From Piper betle (taxonomy: Eukaryota > Streptophyta > Magnoliopsida > Piperales > Piperaceae): DNA of 64,000 nt. Of the stretch, positions 13,387 through 25,999 are shown piece by piece (position 1 is the first letter of the stretch; each line of letters opens with the position of its first letter). Position numbers and translations under genes: made by a program. Location: contig JAURVB010010372.1 of assembly GCA_033002965.1 (NCBI GenBank), forward strand, positions 1 through 64,000. Direction: 5' to 3'. Under the pieces are notes generated by a model that was not told where the DNA came from, searched no databases, and worked only from the letters and a program-made list of their open reading frames with translations.

Positions 13387-15211
13387 TTATTAAAATTTTG
13401 ACAACATATCATGTAACAATTCAAAAATATTAAATATTAAATTTTCAACAAATCTAGTGAGATAATTGATTATTCACGTGATATAATCATTTAAGTCATA
13501 CTTTACATTTTAAATTAATTATCTAACTCATAATTAATACCAAACAATTGATAAAATAATTATTACTAATAAACAAGTATTTAATTTTCCTTTGCAGTGA
13601 TAATTACTCAACCACCCTGATCTTGATGATTTAGTTGACAGTTATAATTTTTAATTGCTACTATTATTTACAACAATTTAATTAATTAAGTTATTCAATC
13701 AAATTATTTAAAATAATTTGTATTATCTTAATTCATAAATATTATTAATACAATTATTTTAATTTATTCGACTCTATAAAGTTTCGAACTTCATTTATTT
13801 TCATTATGATATTTAGGTTCGACGTGAGTAATTTCTACCCGACTATAGTTTAATAACCTATTTTCTACATTACAGACTCGTTATTAAAATAATCATTTTA
13901 TTTACCTAATATTAAATTTAATATGGTAAAGGTAAAATCTTTATTTTATTAATTACTTATAACCCTCCGATCTAATTTAATCGCTTGAATTATGCTGATT
14001 AATTATTGATTGTTTATCATTACCGTATTTTTATTACTTGTGGTGATTTCATACATTAATTAGTTAGTTTAGTAAATTTACCCATAACCCATTAAAATAA
14101 TTATTTTAAAAGATTTATTACGAGTTAATATTATTTTTTAACTCGAGACGGTATTGAGCCCGGTGTTATTTATGAGTTAGTATTATTATTTAACTCTGTT
14201 GTGTCGAATCAAGCATTATTTACAAGTTTGCCACCCAAGGTAATTTTTTCTTTCTTCTTCTTCTCCGGCATGCTATGTTCCCGACTCTCGGTGCCCTCCA
14301 GCCGCCGCCGCCCCCGTCGACCACCTCCGACAGTTGTCCATCGTCGCCGACCAGCCCTGCCATGCCGTTGTAGTGTAGCCCCGGCCAACTCCGGTCGTCT
14401 TCCAGCCACAGCGATGCTCGCATCGCCTGCCTAGCGGCACGCTCGCATCGGTGATTCCACCGCCAGTGAGCATCGCCACCTCAATTGGGTGGTCGCCTCG
14501 ACACCCTCGACCACCTATCTACCTTCCCCGGTCATATTGGAACCCGTCGCCACCCAGGACGGCCGGATTTCTTCCCCCACCGCCGTCGCCTCTGTTTTCG
14601 CCGCCATCCTCTATTTTTGGCCATTTACCACCCCAGGCCGACATCCACACACGTGAGATTGACCCTACACTGATCGACGAAGAGAGTAGGATCATCTTCC
14701 GATCGTCAGAACGACCGTCGCCACCGATTCCCGGCGAAACCTCGCCTGTGCTTACCCATCTCGCCGAAACAGGGGACTCGTCGGCCAAATTAAACTTTAA
14801 TTTATGTTTAGTTTCTTTCTTGTTGATTTTAAACTTTAATCCTCATGATTATAAAGCTTATTATCAACTTAAAATATGTATGCAAGAAAATTAAGAAGAG
14901 GGAGATAGAAAGAATACCTAAGCAAGGAAGAAGACACGCCGGTAAGGAAGAGGAGAACTAGGCTGCCAAGGTGAGGAAGACGCCCCTTACTCCCGTATGT
15001 GAAAAATGACGTCCTCTTTTAAATTTATAAAAATGAAAATGACGGCTAGGGTATGTGAAAACACCCCTAGACCCGTATTTCATTTAACCGGGTAAATAAT
15101 AATATGGGCAAATAATTAACCGGGTAGAATTAACTAGGTAAAAATATAACACGTTCGGTCCTTCCCGACCGCGTCCGCGTCCAAAAATTTTTTTTTCCAC
15201 TGATCTTTACA
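13312..15211 (-). mobile_element. Truncated Tekay-type LTR, minus orientation
   Basis: The complement matches the first ~1.6-1.9 kb of the Tekay LTRs at 44399 and 51057. It runs from the exact terminus TGTAAAGATC (15211) through the GGTCGG/CCGAAC hairpin region (15153-15170), a TTATAAA-like promoter region and the GC-rich block (14270-14780), to the AT-rich part ending AATAAAATT near 13312. The distal portion with the minisatellite is missing. An antisense open frame of 147 codons (14451-14894) lies across the GC-rich block. Related antisense frames recur in the other Tekay LTRs, but it is Pro/Ser-rich with no recognised domain, and I do not call it a gene. Confidence 0.8.
13353..13384. repeat. 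(AT)n microsatellite
   Basis: About 16 AT units at the place where the full-length Tekay LTRs carry only a short ATATATAT run, so the run has expanded in this truncated copy. Confidence 0.9.
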
Positions 15212-16052
15212 CTTACTATGTTGGGAGTGTGGCCACCCATCCAGCTACAATCTCATGTATGCGCACCACGCTACGTGGCCCACGGCCTGTAGTTACCGAT
15301 ATTCGCCAATGACTCACCCTCTCGATATCACAAGTGCATAATGAGCTGTCTTGCGCTACTGCGCCCTATCACCCCTTTTGGCATAGGGGCAGGTATTTAA
15401 TCCCTCAAGAATTTTCAGGGTGCTGCCCCATGTCAGACTGAGTTAATTCTTTGACCTCGGTTGTGCTCGGTGCATGATGATCGAATGTAGACTCAGGCCG
15501 ATCAAGGCTCTCAAATAGGAATTTATATCATTTTGAGTAATTATACAAACCTAGAATTGTGATGAACCACCCGTAACTACGACACACGATCCTAATATGA
15601 ATAAAATTTCTCTAAAGTCTTCCCTTTGGATGCCAAATGTGCTCACAAACTATCAAGATGATGTTTTATTTGACATCAACAGAATTGTCCTTTAAATAGA
15701 AGAATAAGTGTGGAATTTAAGAAGTCAATATATTAAATTTCATAGAAAAGAACATAATCACACATAACTATATTAACTATTTGTGTGATAATGAAAAGTC
15801 AAACAAATTGACTATTAAGTTAATGCAAATGGGTGTCAAACGCACTCACAACTCTTAATTCCAAAAATTCAATAAATAAAACTTATTTAAAACCATCCAT
15901 AAATACCATCATACCAATATGCTAAAAATAATAATTGATAATTTATGATATTGATTCTCAAGAATTAATTTAATTAAATAATATTTATGATTTGTTCTAA
16001 AATTTATAAAACCCATAATAAAATAACCTAGTTATTTTTTCGAGGTTTTACA
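15212..16052 (-). repeat. B2 3' LTR (truncated)
   Basis: Matches the B1 LTRs in reverse, with the block CAAACTATCAAGATGATG, the ACATCAACAGAATTGTCC block, and AT-rich AAATAATATTTATG. The sense start is the complement of TGTAAAACCTCG at 16052. The sense end is missing because a Tekay LTR abuts at 15211/15212. Confidence 0.7.
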
Positions 16053-16131
16053 ATCTCCTCAGCTTGGGAATTTTCGTCCTCGAAAATATAATAGTGAGAA
16101 AAATCGGTATTTTACAAGCTTCCTAGCTTAG
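16053..16131 (-). promoter_or_regulatory. Duplicated polypurine-tract module of B2
   Basis: Two tract copies lie at about 16053-16066 and 16117-16131 (complement of AAGCTGAGGAGAT and AAGCTAGGAAGC). Each is followed in sense direction by a TGTAAAA LTR-start-like sequence. The same arrangement is present in B1 at 31854-31937. Confidence 0.6.
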
Positions 16132-17652
16132 GAATTTTCGTCCTCAAAAATATAATAGGGTCATAAAGAGAAAATTACTCATTCATCTAATTTCTTTCTT
16201 ATCTTATCTTAGGCATTTCTTCTACTATATGTTAGTATACTTGTATCTAGCTCTATAGAAATTAGTTTAAATATCTTCACATTTTCCTATAGAAGTTCAT
16301 TTTTAAAAAATCACGATTTACAATTTTCTTTCCACTTCTACTTTGTGATGGTTGATGTCATGAGTCAATTTGATCTACTTCTTCACTAGTTCTACATCTT
16401 AAAGCCAAATTGTTATATGACACTTCAAAAGATGTTTATCTATTACATTTAAGTAATCATTTAAAATGACTTGACACATATCTCTATGCTTCACTGGTGT
16501 TTGTTACTTTCCATAAACTCATATCTTGCCATATGGCAAACTATAATTTATCGGTGTATTTTTTCCTTGATTTAAGTATTGCCACTCATATGCATAGCTA
16601 AATGGGGCACAGTGTCCCATGTCACTGTCATCCATATCACACAGGTGTCTCATACCACCCATACTACCTAAATAACATCTCTGATTGTAAAGGCGTCTCT
16701 ATACGCTCATTAGTTAAGTATCATGTGCACCTAGCATGACACATTAGTGACACACCGTCCCATACAGGTGTTATGCTTTGAAACACTTCTAGAATGTCCT
16801 CTAACTTAATAGAAGCTTGTTAATATACTAAAAATATGTCTCCATAAATCAATCACTTACACGATACCTTGGGGTCTCATATTCCTTCTAAAGGTTCTCC
16901 TTTATTTTGCCCTTCGACTTGCAACATGTTTCGGAGCTAGAAGTCGTCACCTCAATCCTCACTAAGGAAATTTTTAATTTTCAACTCTTCAAAACATTCC
17001 ATCACGTTAATAATAGTATTGGCATTACTTCATCTCTTTCTTCTTCCTTGTATTACCTTTATTTTATTTGTTGGCAATAAAAAGGTATATAGTTATGCAT
17101 AAAAAGCGTCCTATCAACTTCTTCTCCATTATTTTTTAATTAATTAACAATTATCCAAATTTTCATATCATCTAGTGGTTATTCTTCTTTAATGTCTTAC
17201 AATTTATTTGCACACTGTACTAACAAAATTTTTTTCGAGGAAGAAATATCTTGAACTTGCCTAATATTGTTGTTACACCAACCTCCCAACCTGGCCCTTT
17301 TGACTCTTGGGCGAGTCCAATCTTGTCCTTACCATTTATATCTTCCAAACTTTAAGCAATCTCTAAGGTTTTATACACTATTGTATCCACAACAACTTAA
17401 TTGGACGCTCCTCTAGTCCCTACACCCTTAGAAAGTTGTCAAAAGTAGTCTTTTAACATTAACACGCATTGTTGATGTTCACCCGTAACCCATTTTGTAC
17501 ACACCCATAATTACTTACCATCTAAAACAACGAAAATTAATTCTATAAAAGAATGATCAATGCTTATATAAAATAAATTTACCTTTGGGACAGTGGACTC
17601 TTAGACGTTCAACAAGGTAAGGATTGATTTACATAGTTCAATGGGAAACACA

Positions 17653-17664
17653 GCTCTGATAGAA
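17653..17664 (-). promoter_or_regulatory. B2 primer-binding-site remnant
   Basis: GCTCTGATA followed by changed bases is the complement of the 3'-terminal TATCAGAGC part of a tRNA-iMet-type primer site. The adjoining LTR end lacks about 35 bp compared with B1. Confidence 0.55.
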
Positions 17665-17665
17665 A

Positions 17666-18946
17666 CTAAGTGTTACTATATGAAACTATATGAAACTAAG
17701 TGTTTCATAGATTAATTTTCTATTAATTTTCAATATTTTAAATAAACCCATGACATGAAATTTAATATAACAAATACTCGGAATAATCTAAGCCTCATGA
17801 ATAGAACCTAAATCTCACTGCCATGCAAACAATTTAGAAGTATAACAATATATAAGGAAAATAGAGTCTAATAACAGAGTCCTCATGTTGTCCCGACTTT
17901 ACCCATCCTTCCATAATACTCACACCTATAGAGGTAATTCCACGTCAGTGATAAAAACACTAAATCATATAATTACAAGAAACAAGTTAATATATTCCAC
18001 AACATCTGAATTTGAGTCTTTTAGTGATTATGAGCCTGTGTCGAGCTCTTACTATGCTGGGAGGGTGCCCACCTATCCAATTACAATCTCATGTATGCAC
18101 ACACACACGCTACGTAGCCCACGGCTTGTAGTTACCGATTTTCGTCAGACTCACCCTCTCTATCACAAATGCATAATGAGCTGTCTTGCGCCACTATGCC
18201 CTGTCACCCCTTCGGCATCAGGGCAAGTATTTAATCCTTCAAGAATTTTAAGGGTGTTGCCCCGTGTTAGGTTGAGTCAATTCTTTGACCCTAGTTCTGC
18301 TCAGCACTTGGTGATCAAATGTGAGCTTAGGCGAACCAAGGCTCCAAAATAGGAATATATAATATTTTGAGTATTTATATGAACTTAGAATGAGGCACCC
18401 ACAACTACGGCGCACGATCCTAATATAAATGAAACTTCTCTAAGGACTTCCCTTTATGAGCCAAATGTGCTCACAAACTATCAAGATGATGTTTTATTTG
18501 ACATCAACAGAATTGTCCTTTATATAGAAGAATAAGTGTGGAATTTAAGAAGTCACTACATTAAATTTGATAGAAAAGAATATAATCACACATAACTATA
18601 TTAACTATTTGTGTGATAATGAAAAGTCAAAAAAATTTACCATTGAGTTAACGCGAATGGGTGTCAAATCACACTCATAACTCTTAATTCCAAAAATTAA
18701 ATAAATAAAACTTATTTAAAACCATCCATAAATATCATCATACCAATACGCTAAATGTAATAATAGATAATTTATGATATTGATTCTCAAGAATTAATTT
18801 AATTAAATAATATTTATGATTCATTTTAAAATTTATAAAACCCATAATAAAATAACCTAGTTATTTTTTTGAGGTTTTACGATCTCCACAGCTTATGAAA
18901 TTTCTATGATAAAAAATATAATAGGGAAAAAATCTGGGGTTTTACA
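17666..18946 (-). repeat. B2 5' LTR
   Basis: The sense start is TGTAAAACCCCAG at 18946. Unlike the 5' LTR of B1, this LTR begins with the extra ~65-72 bp module containing a polypurine tract (18881-18946), so it appears to have been primed from the upstream tract. It carries the TTAGTG...CACTAA-type hairpin and the GAATTACC/GGTAATTCC segment near 17935, and ends close to the primer-site remnant. Confidence 0.65.
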
Positions 18947-21900
18947 ACTGGAGTAAAACCCTTGTGAGAATAAAAGGAGTAAAATTTGTCAAATCAAGAT
19001 CATGAATCTTGTTTGAAACTATACAAAGTTTTTATGAGCTTGCAAACATAAGTAGGATGAATAACATTCCTAAAACCTAGTGGCTGAGTACATAAATAAT
19101 TTTTGAAGCTCACCATTTAAGAAAGCATTTTTGAGATCTAATTGATGAATGTGTCACCTTTTTACTACAGCAAGAGCTAGTACAACACACACAGTTGTTG
19201 GATTAACAAGGGAAAATGTTTCAGAAAAATCTATACTTTCTTGTTGATTGAATCATTTTGCAATAAGGTGTGTTGTAAACCTTTCCACCATATTATCAGC
19301 TTTGTATTGACTCTTAACATTCATATCAGAGGTTTTAGGTGCTAAATCCCAAGTTTTCTTAGCTTCTAAGCTTGAAATTCCTCTTCCATTGCTTGTAACT
19401 AGCCCAAATGCTCAAGAGCTGCTTTTACAAATGGTGGTTCCATGATAGCGTCTACAACATTGGCAACTGCATATTTTGGATTTGGTTTCACTACACCAAG
19501 CTTAGACCTAGTAAGAATCGAATGGGTAGAATTGGCAATAGGCAATAAGGTATCAAAAGTAGAGTTTTCCATTGAGACATGAATAAGTGAAGAAACAGCA
19601 TCAATAGTTGTTGTAGCATCTATCATAGGAGAGTCAGTACTTTCCTTTGAGGTTTCAAGATACAACATTACTAATGGAAGACATTTCTGACTTGTCAATT
19701 GTGAAAGGAACAAAGTCCACATATCTACTGAATTTAGAATCAGCTGTATGACAACAAGAGTCCTTTGATTAAGAATAAGACATGAGACTGACTTGTTGAT
19801 CAAAATAACATGTCTCGAAGCAAAAACTTTTGAGTAGGAACATGATAACAAAGATATCCCCTGTAGTTAGTTCTATATCCAAGAAAGACACAAGGCAATG
19901 ACCTTGGTCGAAACATGTTTCCATTGTATGACCTTAATAGGGATAGCAGCAACATCAAAATACCATTAAGGATGAATAACCAGAATGTTTTCCAAACAAA
20001 GCAAAATATGGAGCAACATTATTTGACAAAACTGATGTTGGGCTTCTATTCATTATTTATATTGTTATCAGAAAGCTTTGTCTCCAAAACTTTCTTGAAA
20101 TTCTGCTATGGAAAAGAAGCAAGTCCAATTTCATCAAAAACCCTTCCATTCTTTGGAGTGTATATGGACATGACACTTTGGTGAATAATTCCATTTGACA
20201 CGCATTATCTTTGCAACATTGTTGACATAAATTCCCCTCCATCATCAAATTGTAAACATTTTATTCTTCAAAAAATTATCTCTAAACAAACTTGTCAAAA
20301 GTAATAAAGACATTGTAAAATTCACATTTATTATATAAAGGAGAAAATCAGGCAAACCTGGTACAATTATCCATAAAGTTAACATAGTAATTAAAATTGT
20401 CTGTGGACAAAATAGATGATGGTCCCCAAAGATCACAATGCACTTTGGCAAAAGGATTTTTACAACAATTATTATTGTTTGAGAGTGGTAGCCTAGTAGA
20501 TTAAGCTGAGTGACATCTTGTGCAAGCTGATAAAGGCTCAACTTCAAGCTCGGTCTCTGTTAGACCTTTATTTTTCAAAGAGAAAAATCATATCAGAAGA
20601 GCAACACCCCAATCTTGAGTGCCATAGAGGCTGCGTTCTTTTGTTCTAGTTGCTTAAATAAAAGCCAAAATATAGCAACACATTTATCCTATAAGTATTG
20701 TGGGCTTTGGATTGTGTAAGAATTACTCGTCAACTTCCTCTGTCAATTACAAGAAATTATTTGAAGTGAATTGAAAACCACGATCAAAATCAGTGGTAAA
20801 TTGACTTACTGATAACAAATTTTGCTTCAGCTTTAGCACATGTAAGACTTTCTTCAATATAATAGCACCAAAAGAGTTCTCAAGAGTAACATTACCAATA
20901 TGAATGGACAAAAGCAACAAGTGAGACATTTTCTGAGCCTTCTTGCAAGATGATACGAGACTCATAGTTGTGCAACATTGACAAAATTTCAGCTTTAAGA
21001 GTCATGGCTGTAAACATTTAGCAACTAGATACCAATCCTTTAAGCATCCAAAAAGATTTTTGATCATCAGTGAGAAGCTTTCTAGCAACAAGCTCATCAC
21101 AAATTGTTTTATATTTGCTCAAGTAATCATCAAGAGAATCATGGTTTTCACACTTCAAGAATTGCATTTGATGATACAAGGCTAGTTCACCATCCATAGT
21201 TGACTTTGCAAACATGGATATCAATGCAGTCTAGACATCAGTAGCATAATTTATACCAATGACTCAAGGTAAAATTTCTTTACTCAAAGTACCAATTATC
21301 CAGCCTTTCATCAATTGATCAAGTCTTTTTCCATGCCAAATAATCTAGATTCGACACTAATTAAGTAGGGAAGTCTTGCAACTGATTAAGTACAGAATGA
21401 GACGATGCCAATAATGTACCATCAAGAAATCCAATACATCCTTATGATTCAATTAGATTTATAATCTGAAACTCCCATATCAAAAAATTCTTTAAGTGGA
21501 GACGAAGAGTGACAAAATATTGTGCATGAATATGAGAAGGATATGGATATTTCATTGCAATGGTTGAAACCATTGAACTAGATGCAAAGAGATGCCTTGG
21601 AATTTGCAGAGAGCTATATGCAGAAAATCATGGATCCGGTATAACAGGATCTATGCAAGAAGAATCCACAATTGGTTTTGACGATGTAGTTTGACTAGTT
21701 TCATTAGCAAAGTGAAAGCATTATCTTCAAACAATTGTAGAGAAAAATGAGACTCAATATTTGTAGCAAAAACAAACTCGATATGAGATCAAGAAACATA
21801 CATCATCTTGTAAATTTGTCTATCTGCAAGAAAACCTCACCCTTAGATCTTGATTTTGTCAATAAAAATGAGGAAGAATAGGCAACAATAGCTTCAAAGG

Positions 21901-21971
21901 ACCTCTAATGGCAGATGAGACAGACAAAATGGGTGCAAGCACAAATCAGTAGCTGCCTAAGAAGGCGGACC
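18947..21971 (-). pseudogene. Decayed Ty1/Copia gag-pol, minus strand
   Basis: The minus strand, read from 21970 to 18947, holds Copia domains in Copia order but in several broken frames. They are a gag (UBN2-type) segment around 21224-21018 (MQFLKCENHDSLDDYLSKYK); a gag-pre-integrase segment around 20965-20747 (KLKQNLLSVSQFTTDF); integrase fragments about 20545-19880; a linker with ILTRSKLGVVKPNPKYA (19851-19399); and the start of reverse transcriptase with FNQQESIDFSETFS and HQLDLKNAFLNGEL about 19390-19080. Gag, integrase before RT, and these motifs identify Ty1/Copia. The element is non-functional. It lacks the catalytic core of RT, RNase H and the 3' LTR, because a family B LTR abuts at 18946. 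Confidence 0.85.
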
Positions 21972-21983
21972 TGCCAATGATAC
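21972..21983 (-). promoter_or_regulatory. Copia primer-binding-site remnant
   Basis: The complement of TGCCAATGATACAATG resembles the LTR end plus tRNA-iMet primer site (TGGTATCAGAGC) usual in plant Copia elements, with several substitutions. It sits between the gag region and the putative LTR. Confidence 0.4.
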
Positions 21984-22193
21984 AATGTGACAGAATTGAT
22001 TGAAAAATAGTGAAAACAAATCTTTCTTATTTAATTGAATCATGTATTACAGAGAGTATTTATATCTAATTGCTTAAGCAACATGACAAAAGTAAGTCGA
22101 TCACAAGGACTACTAACTTGAAAAGAAAGTTAAATTGCAATTATATCCTCAACTCAATCTACTCCTGAAGAACCCCTCTAGACCATCATTTAC
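21984..22193 (-). repeat. Putative 5' LTR of the Copia element
   Basis: Starts TGTGACAG next to the primer-site remnant and may end at TTTACA (22193). A partner LTR is absent, so the boundary is a guess from TG/CA ends only. Confidence 0.35.
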
Positions 22194-22199
22194 ACTTGT

Positions 22200-24240
22200 A
22201 TGTTCATATCCTCATTTTGATTGCCTCTGAGAGCCATTTGGGAAGTAACAAGTACAAAAATGCATTCATTTTGTACCCATTTTGGACCCATATAATTAGT
22301 AGGGGCGTTTTTTACTATTTGTTTATATTTAAATTATTTTAGACCCATTTTCAACTATTTTAACTTAAAGCCACCCACCCCCAAACTCTTTCATCACCTC
22401 CCCCTCAACCTCTTTCATCACCTCCCAAGCCCCTCAACCTCTCCCCAAAACCTCTTAACCTATGGTTTGACTTCCTTTCGTAGTGATTCTAGCTTGAATT
22501 AGTATTGATACAAGCTTCCATAACTCCATTCTCCTTTAGGTGATTGAAGGTAAATAAAAGCTTGTCCCTTTCTTTTCTCCTTCCATCTCATTTCATTTCT
22601 TGTACTCATGATTCATTGTTGTTAACTAATTTTGCGTTACTTTGGATTCTAAATGTTTTTATTGATTGTTGATTGTTTTACTTATCTCTTTTTCTTTCTT
22701 GGTCTCTGTTATTTGTAGTGAGTGTCATGCGCTTAGGTTTTGCATGTATGCTCCAAGTGTTTTGGTGATTTGTTAGTGAGAATTCCATGATTCCCACGCC
22801 CCCCCCCATGATTTGGCTACATTTTTCTCTTTATTGTAGTGTGGTATTGTTATATTGGGTATTAGGTTGCTTAGTATCACTTGGTTGTATTCCATTTCAT
22901 GGTTTAGGTGCAAGTTTCGCCATTTTTACATAATCATTTCCACTATTTGCTACTTTTATGTAGTCTTGTTAGTATTGTTATTAGTGTTGTTTGGTCACCA
23001 TTTGCATTATGTTTATGCCTTTTTTGGCATTACTAGGTGATTTTCATGGCAACAACTCTCTTATTCTTGTCATATAGCCATTTCTTAAGATAACATGAAT
23101 AAACGTTAGTATTTCCATTTCCCTCGTGCTATTTTCTTCTTGTTGTTGTATTATTTTTGTGATAGCTCACTTTTCGTACATGAGCATGCATCATTTATGA
23201 TTAGGTTGTGAGTTGTCGTTCTAAGGTTGGGTAATTGCTCTAGGTGACAAAGTAGGGTTTGCCGCTAATGACATTGTTGAAGCACTTCTCAAAGGTTTGT
23301 TAGGACTCGCTCCCTCTTTCATCATTCCTTTATTGGGTTTGAGACTCACTCTCTCTTTCATCATTCCTTTATTGGGTTTGAGACTCACTCTCTCTTCTAT
23401 TGCTCATCTATTGAGTTTGGTTTATGCTCGTATGTATTAAAAGACATATCAAGTAATGGCTTTTACGAGAATTTGAATTTCTATCACCCACTTGACACAA
23501 GCCATTTAAGCAAGATTTTCATTCTATTGAATTGAATTTGTATGTTAGCCAGCTAAATGATGGATTTTATTAGAGAACCCTCTGAGTTCAGGTCATCTAT
23601 TCATGATTAACCTTCCACAATTAATAACCTTGAAAGATTAGATCCCTTAAGTTGATTTCGAACTAAGTCTGCTTCAAGTTGCCTTAAGGCCTATTATATG
23701 ATTATATAATTGAAGACTATAATATAGTATATTAGAATGGAGTGATAGTGAGAGATGATGAAAGATTCATAACTCTTGTTGAGGAGGGTAATGTATGAAA
23801 TCTGGGGTGGATGGTGCTGAATAGGTGAATCATTGCACCTTTATGTATTGAGCTTCTCACACCCCAAGGGGCATAGATATGAGTAACAAGTTATGTGGCA
23901 CATGTCTTGACTGTGGTGGCGTTGGCCTTGCTTTTAAGCTCAGGGCAAATGGAGCATAGAGGAAGTGGATAGGTTTAGTTACCATGTTGTCGAGAAAGAC
24001 CTGGGCGTCTTCATTTCTGGTTACATGATAACTTGTAGATTGAGTCAATATTTTTATAGTTTTCACGTACTATTTTCATGCCCTCACACTACTTTCTCTA
24101 ATGATATCATGAGAAAAAAAGATTGTTTGAAAAAATATAAAATATTAGAAATATGAGCAATTTTGCATTTGATTCTAAGCAAAAAATTATCTATTGAAGG
24201 GTCGCAAGTGGAATTCAAATAGCCCCCCATCAAACTAGGA
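22200..24240 (+). mobile_element. Degenerate family A LTR, plus orientation
   Basis: Bases 23440-23710 match 33590-33735 in order: CAAGTAATGG/CAAGTGGTCG, CCCACTTGACACAAGCCATT versus CCCACTTCACGCGAGCCATT, and GATCCCTTAAGTTGATTTCGA versus GATTCCTCGACTTTGTTCTCGA. Flanking sequence fits less well and the termini are unknown. A short tandem repeat lies at 23307-23420. No gene is supported here. Confidence 0.4.
23307..23420 (+). repeat. Tandem repeat, about 46-bp unit, 2.5 copies
   Basis: The segment CTCTTTCATCATTCC followed by TTTATTGGGTTTGAG repeats twice with almost no change. A diverged third copy follows (CTCTTCTATTGCTC, then ATCTATTGAGTTTGG). Confidence 0.85.
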
Positions 24241-25720
24241 TGGACAACTACCGAACATATCCTAGTAAGAACAAATTTGCATACGGTCAATCTGCACATC
24301 TCTATAGCTCTCTGCACATGTCTTTGACCAAGATGATAGACCTACTAATTATGCAATTGAGCTACTTCTTGAAACCATTAGATGGCCACCTTTCTAAGCA
24401 AGAAAGATCCACACTCCTCCCTTGATAATGATTGAAGAAAGCACTCAAGTATAGTAATTGAGGAGAGGATGCAAAGAAGTTATCGAGACCGGGCAATATT
24501 GAAATTTTGATGATAACCTCACCCCCCCACCCCCTACTACACAAGGTAATACGGGAACAATACTAGATCACATTGGCTGTGAAGTAATAATTGGGTTGAC
24601 GTGCATCATGCTAGTTTGAGGATAGGAAGCCACAAGGAAGTAGCTGAGAAATTGTCAAGATGACCTTCTACCACAACTCATTATAAATACCCCCATACAC
24701 TCTTTGTTAAAGAGATCTTTTCACTTTCTGTAACAACTCATTCTTCTTCTTCTTCTATCTTCAATTCTAGAGTGCCTCATGCTCCCAACCTAAAGGGATA
24801 ATTGAAGGTTGGAGAGAAGGAGCTGTGGAAGCTAAGTTACGAACAAGAAAATGCTTCTGAAGAGAAGTTCATGTTAGGGCCACATCATCACACATAAATC
24901 CTTCCCTTCTCTTTCTACCATGTTATTTTCTTTGTTGGATTATAAGATATACTATCACTCTTTCTTGGTGATCTGGGATGCATGATGGATCCTAACTAAT
25001 GTTTAATATATTTTGTTGTTTTATTCTTATTACGCTAGATATGAGTTGATTATTTTATATATCCTCTTAATGCTTTAAGAGAGTAACTAACTCAAACATT
25101 AGTAAAAGATTCGATCGGTCGCTAGGCATAAGCAAGTCGATGATGTCTTTGAATGAACTAGTCTACAATTCTTCTTGTGAGAATACAATAGAGCCGTAAA
25201 TACCCATATAGGGTGGTTTTTTGTAATGCACCAATCTGGTCTTCTTTGCACAAGCATGTGGAATGAGGCCGGGGCAGTAGATTGTAATACGCAGTGGAAG
25301 CCCTTTACAATTAAATTTGTTTCTCATATATCAACTCAATCATGTGTAACTTAATAAACATGAAAAGCTATGTTACCTATTAATTAAGTGAAATTATACA
25401 TCTTAGGTCCATTTTTATTAAATAAGAGAACCTTTGTCAACCTTGGTTGTCATTTTATATTTCTATACCCTTTAATTGTTTTCTGAATTAAATTAGTAGC
25501 ACTAGTTTCTTATCCTTGCTCGCTTTGGATAGACTAGAGTAGATTCATACTAGCTCATCTTTATAGTTTTGCGCACTCCCTGAATTAACTCACTAAGCAT
25601 AATTAATTTTGTTAGCAACGCTACTGCGAAAACATGAAATCTCTATGGGAATAATCACACTTATCACTCTATTATTTGTGTGATGCGTGTACTTGTGCAA
25701 TGCGTAAAAATAGCACAACA
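24241..25720 (+). mobile_element. Possible plus-strand LTR (Copia-like 3' end)
   Basis: A TATA box (CATTATAAATACCCCC, about 24680-24695) precedes a TTCTTCTTCTTC-rich leader. The 3' part ends with a 'TCTATGGGAATAATCACACTTATCACTC ... GTGTACTTGTGCA' layout (25650-25700) typical of plant LTR 3' ends, finishing at ...CACAACA (25720). The start and a target duplication were not found. Confidence 0.35.
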
Positions 25721-25999
25721 TTACGTTGGAGTATATATGTTTTTTGTTTCCTCATGAATAGTTGGGCTTACTCACAAGTTAAATTACCAATGACTATGGT
25801 TACTGATATTTTTTATATATGCTTTAAGGTGTGGAGCTCCTTTGTTGACCAGCTATACACAGGGATGATAAAGACTTCACCATTTGGGATTAGATTGGAT
25901 ATTACTTGTTTTCCTTTATTCCTTGGAAGCATGTATTTCAGTTATTGGTTGTATGTTGTGCCTTATCTGGTTTGGTTGTATGTGAGATTACGTAATTAG
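25676..25999 (+). other. Unassigned open frame, probably not a gene
   Basis: 107 codons with hydrophobic stretches (for example IYVFCFLMNSWAY and FLGSMYFSYWLYVVPYLVWLY), which would read as membrane segments. It overlaps the end of a probable LTR. It has no recognisable family and no promoter or splice context. I record it only as an open frame. Confidence 0.12.

Larger units (their letters stand above)
15212..18946 (-). mobile_element. Family B non-autonomous LTR element (B2), minus orientation
   Basis: Read on the minus strand, the order is 5' LTR (18946 to about 17666), primer-site remnant (17653-17664), internal region without recognisable coding sequence (about 17650-16132), a duplicated polypurine-tract module (16131-16053), and a 3' LTR (16052-15212). 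The 3' LTR is cut short by the Tekay LTR that ends at 15211. The internal region shares a stretch with element B1 (30326-33172) around 16600-16780 but is longer (about 1.5 kb versus 0.6 kb). No gag or pol motifs are seen, so movement would need enzymes from another element. Confidence 0.75.

Noticed and set aside
14451..14894. 147-codon Pro/Ser-rich open frame
   Set aside because: It lies antisense in the GC-rich block of a truncated Tekay LTR. Similar antisense frames in the other LTRs differ in frame and content, and no domain is recognisable.
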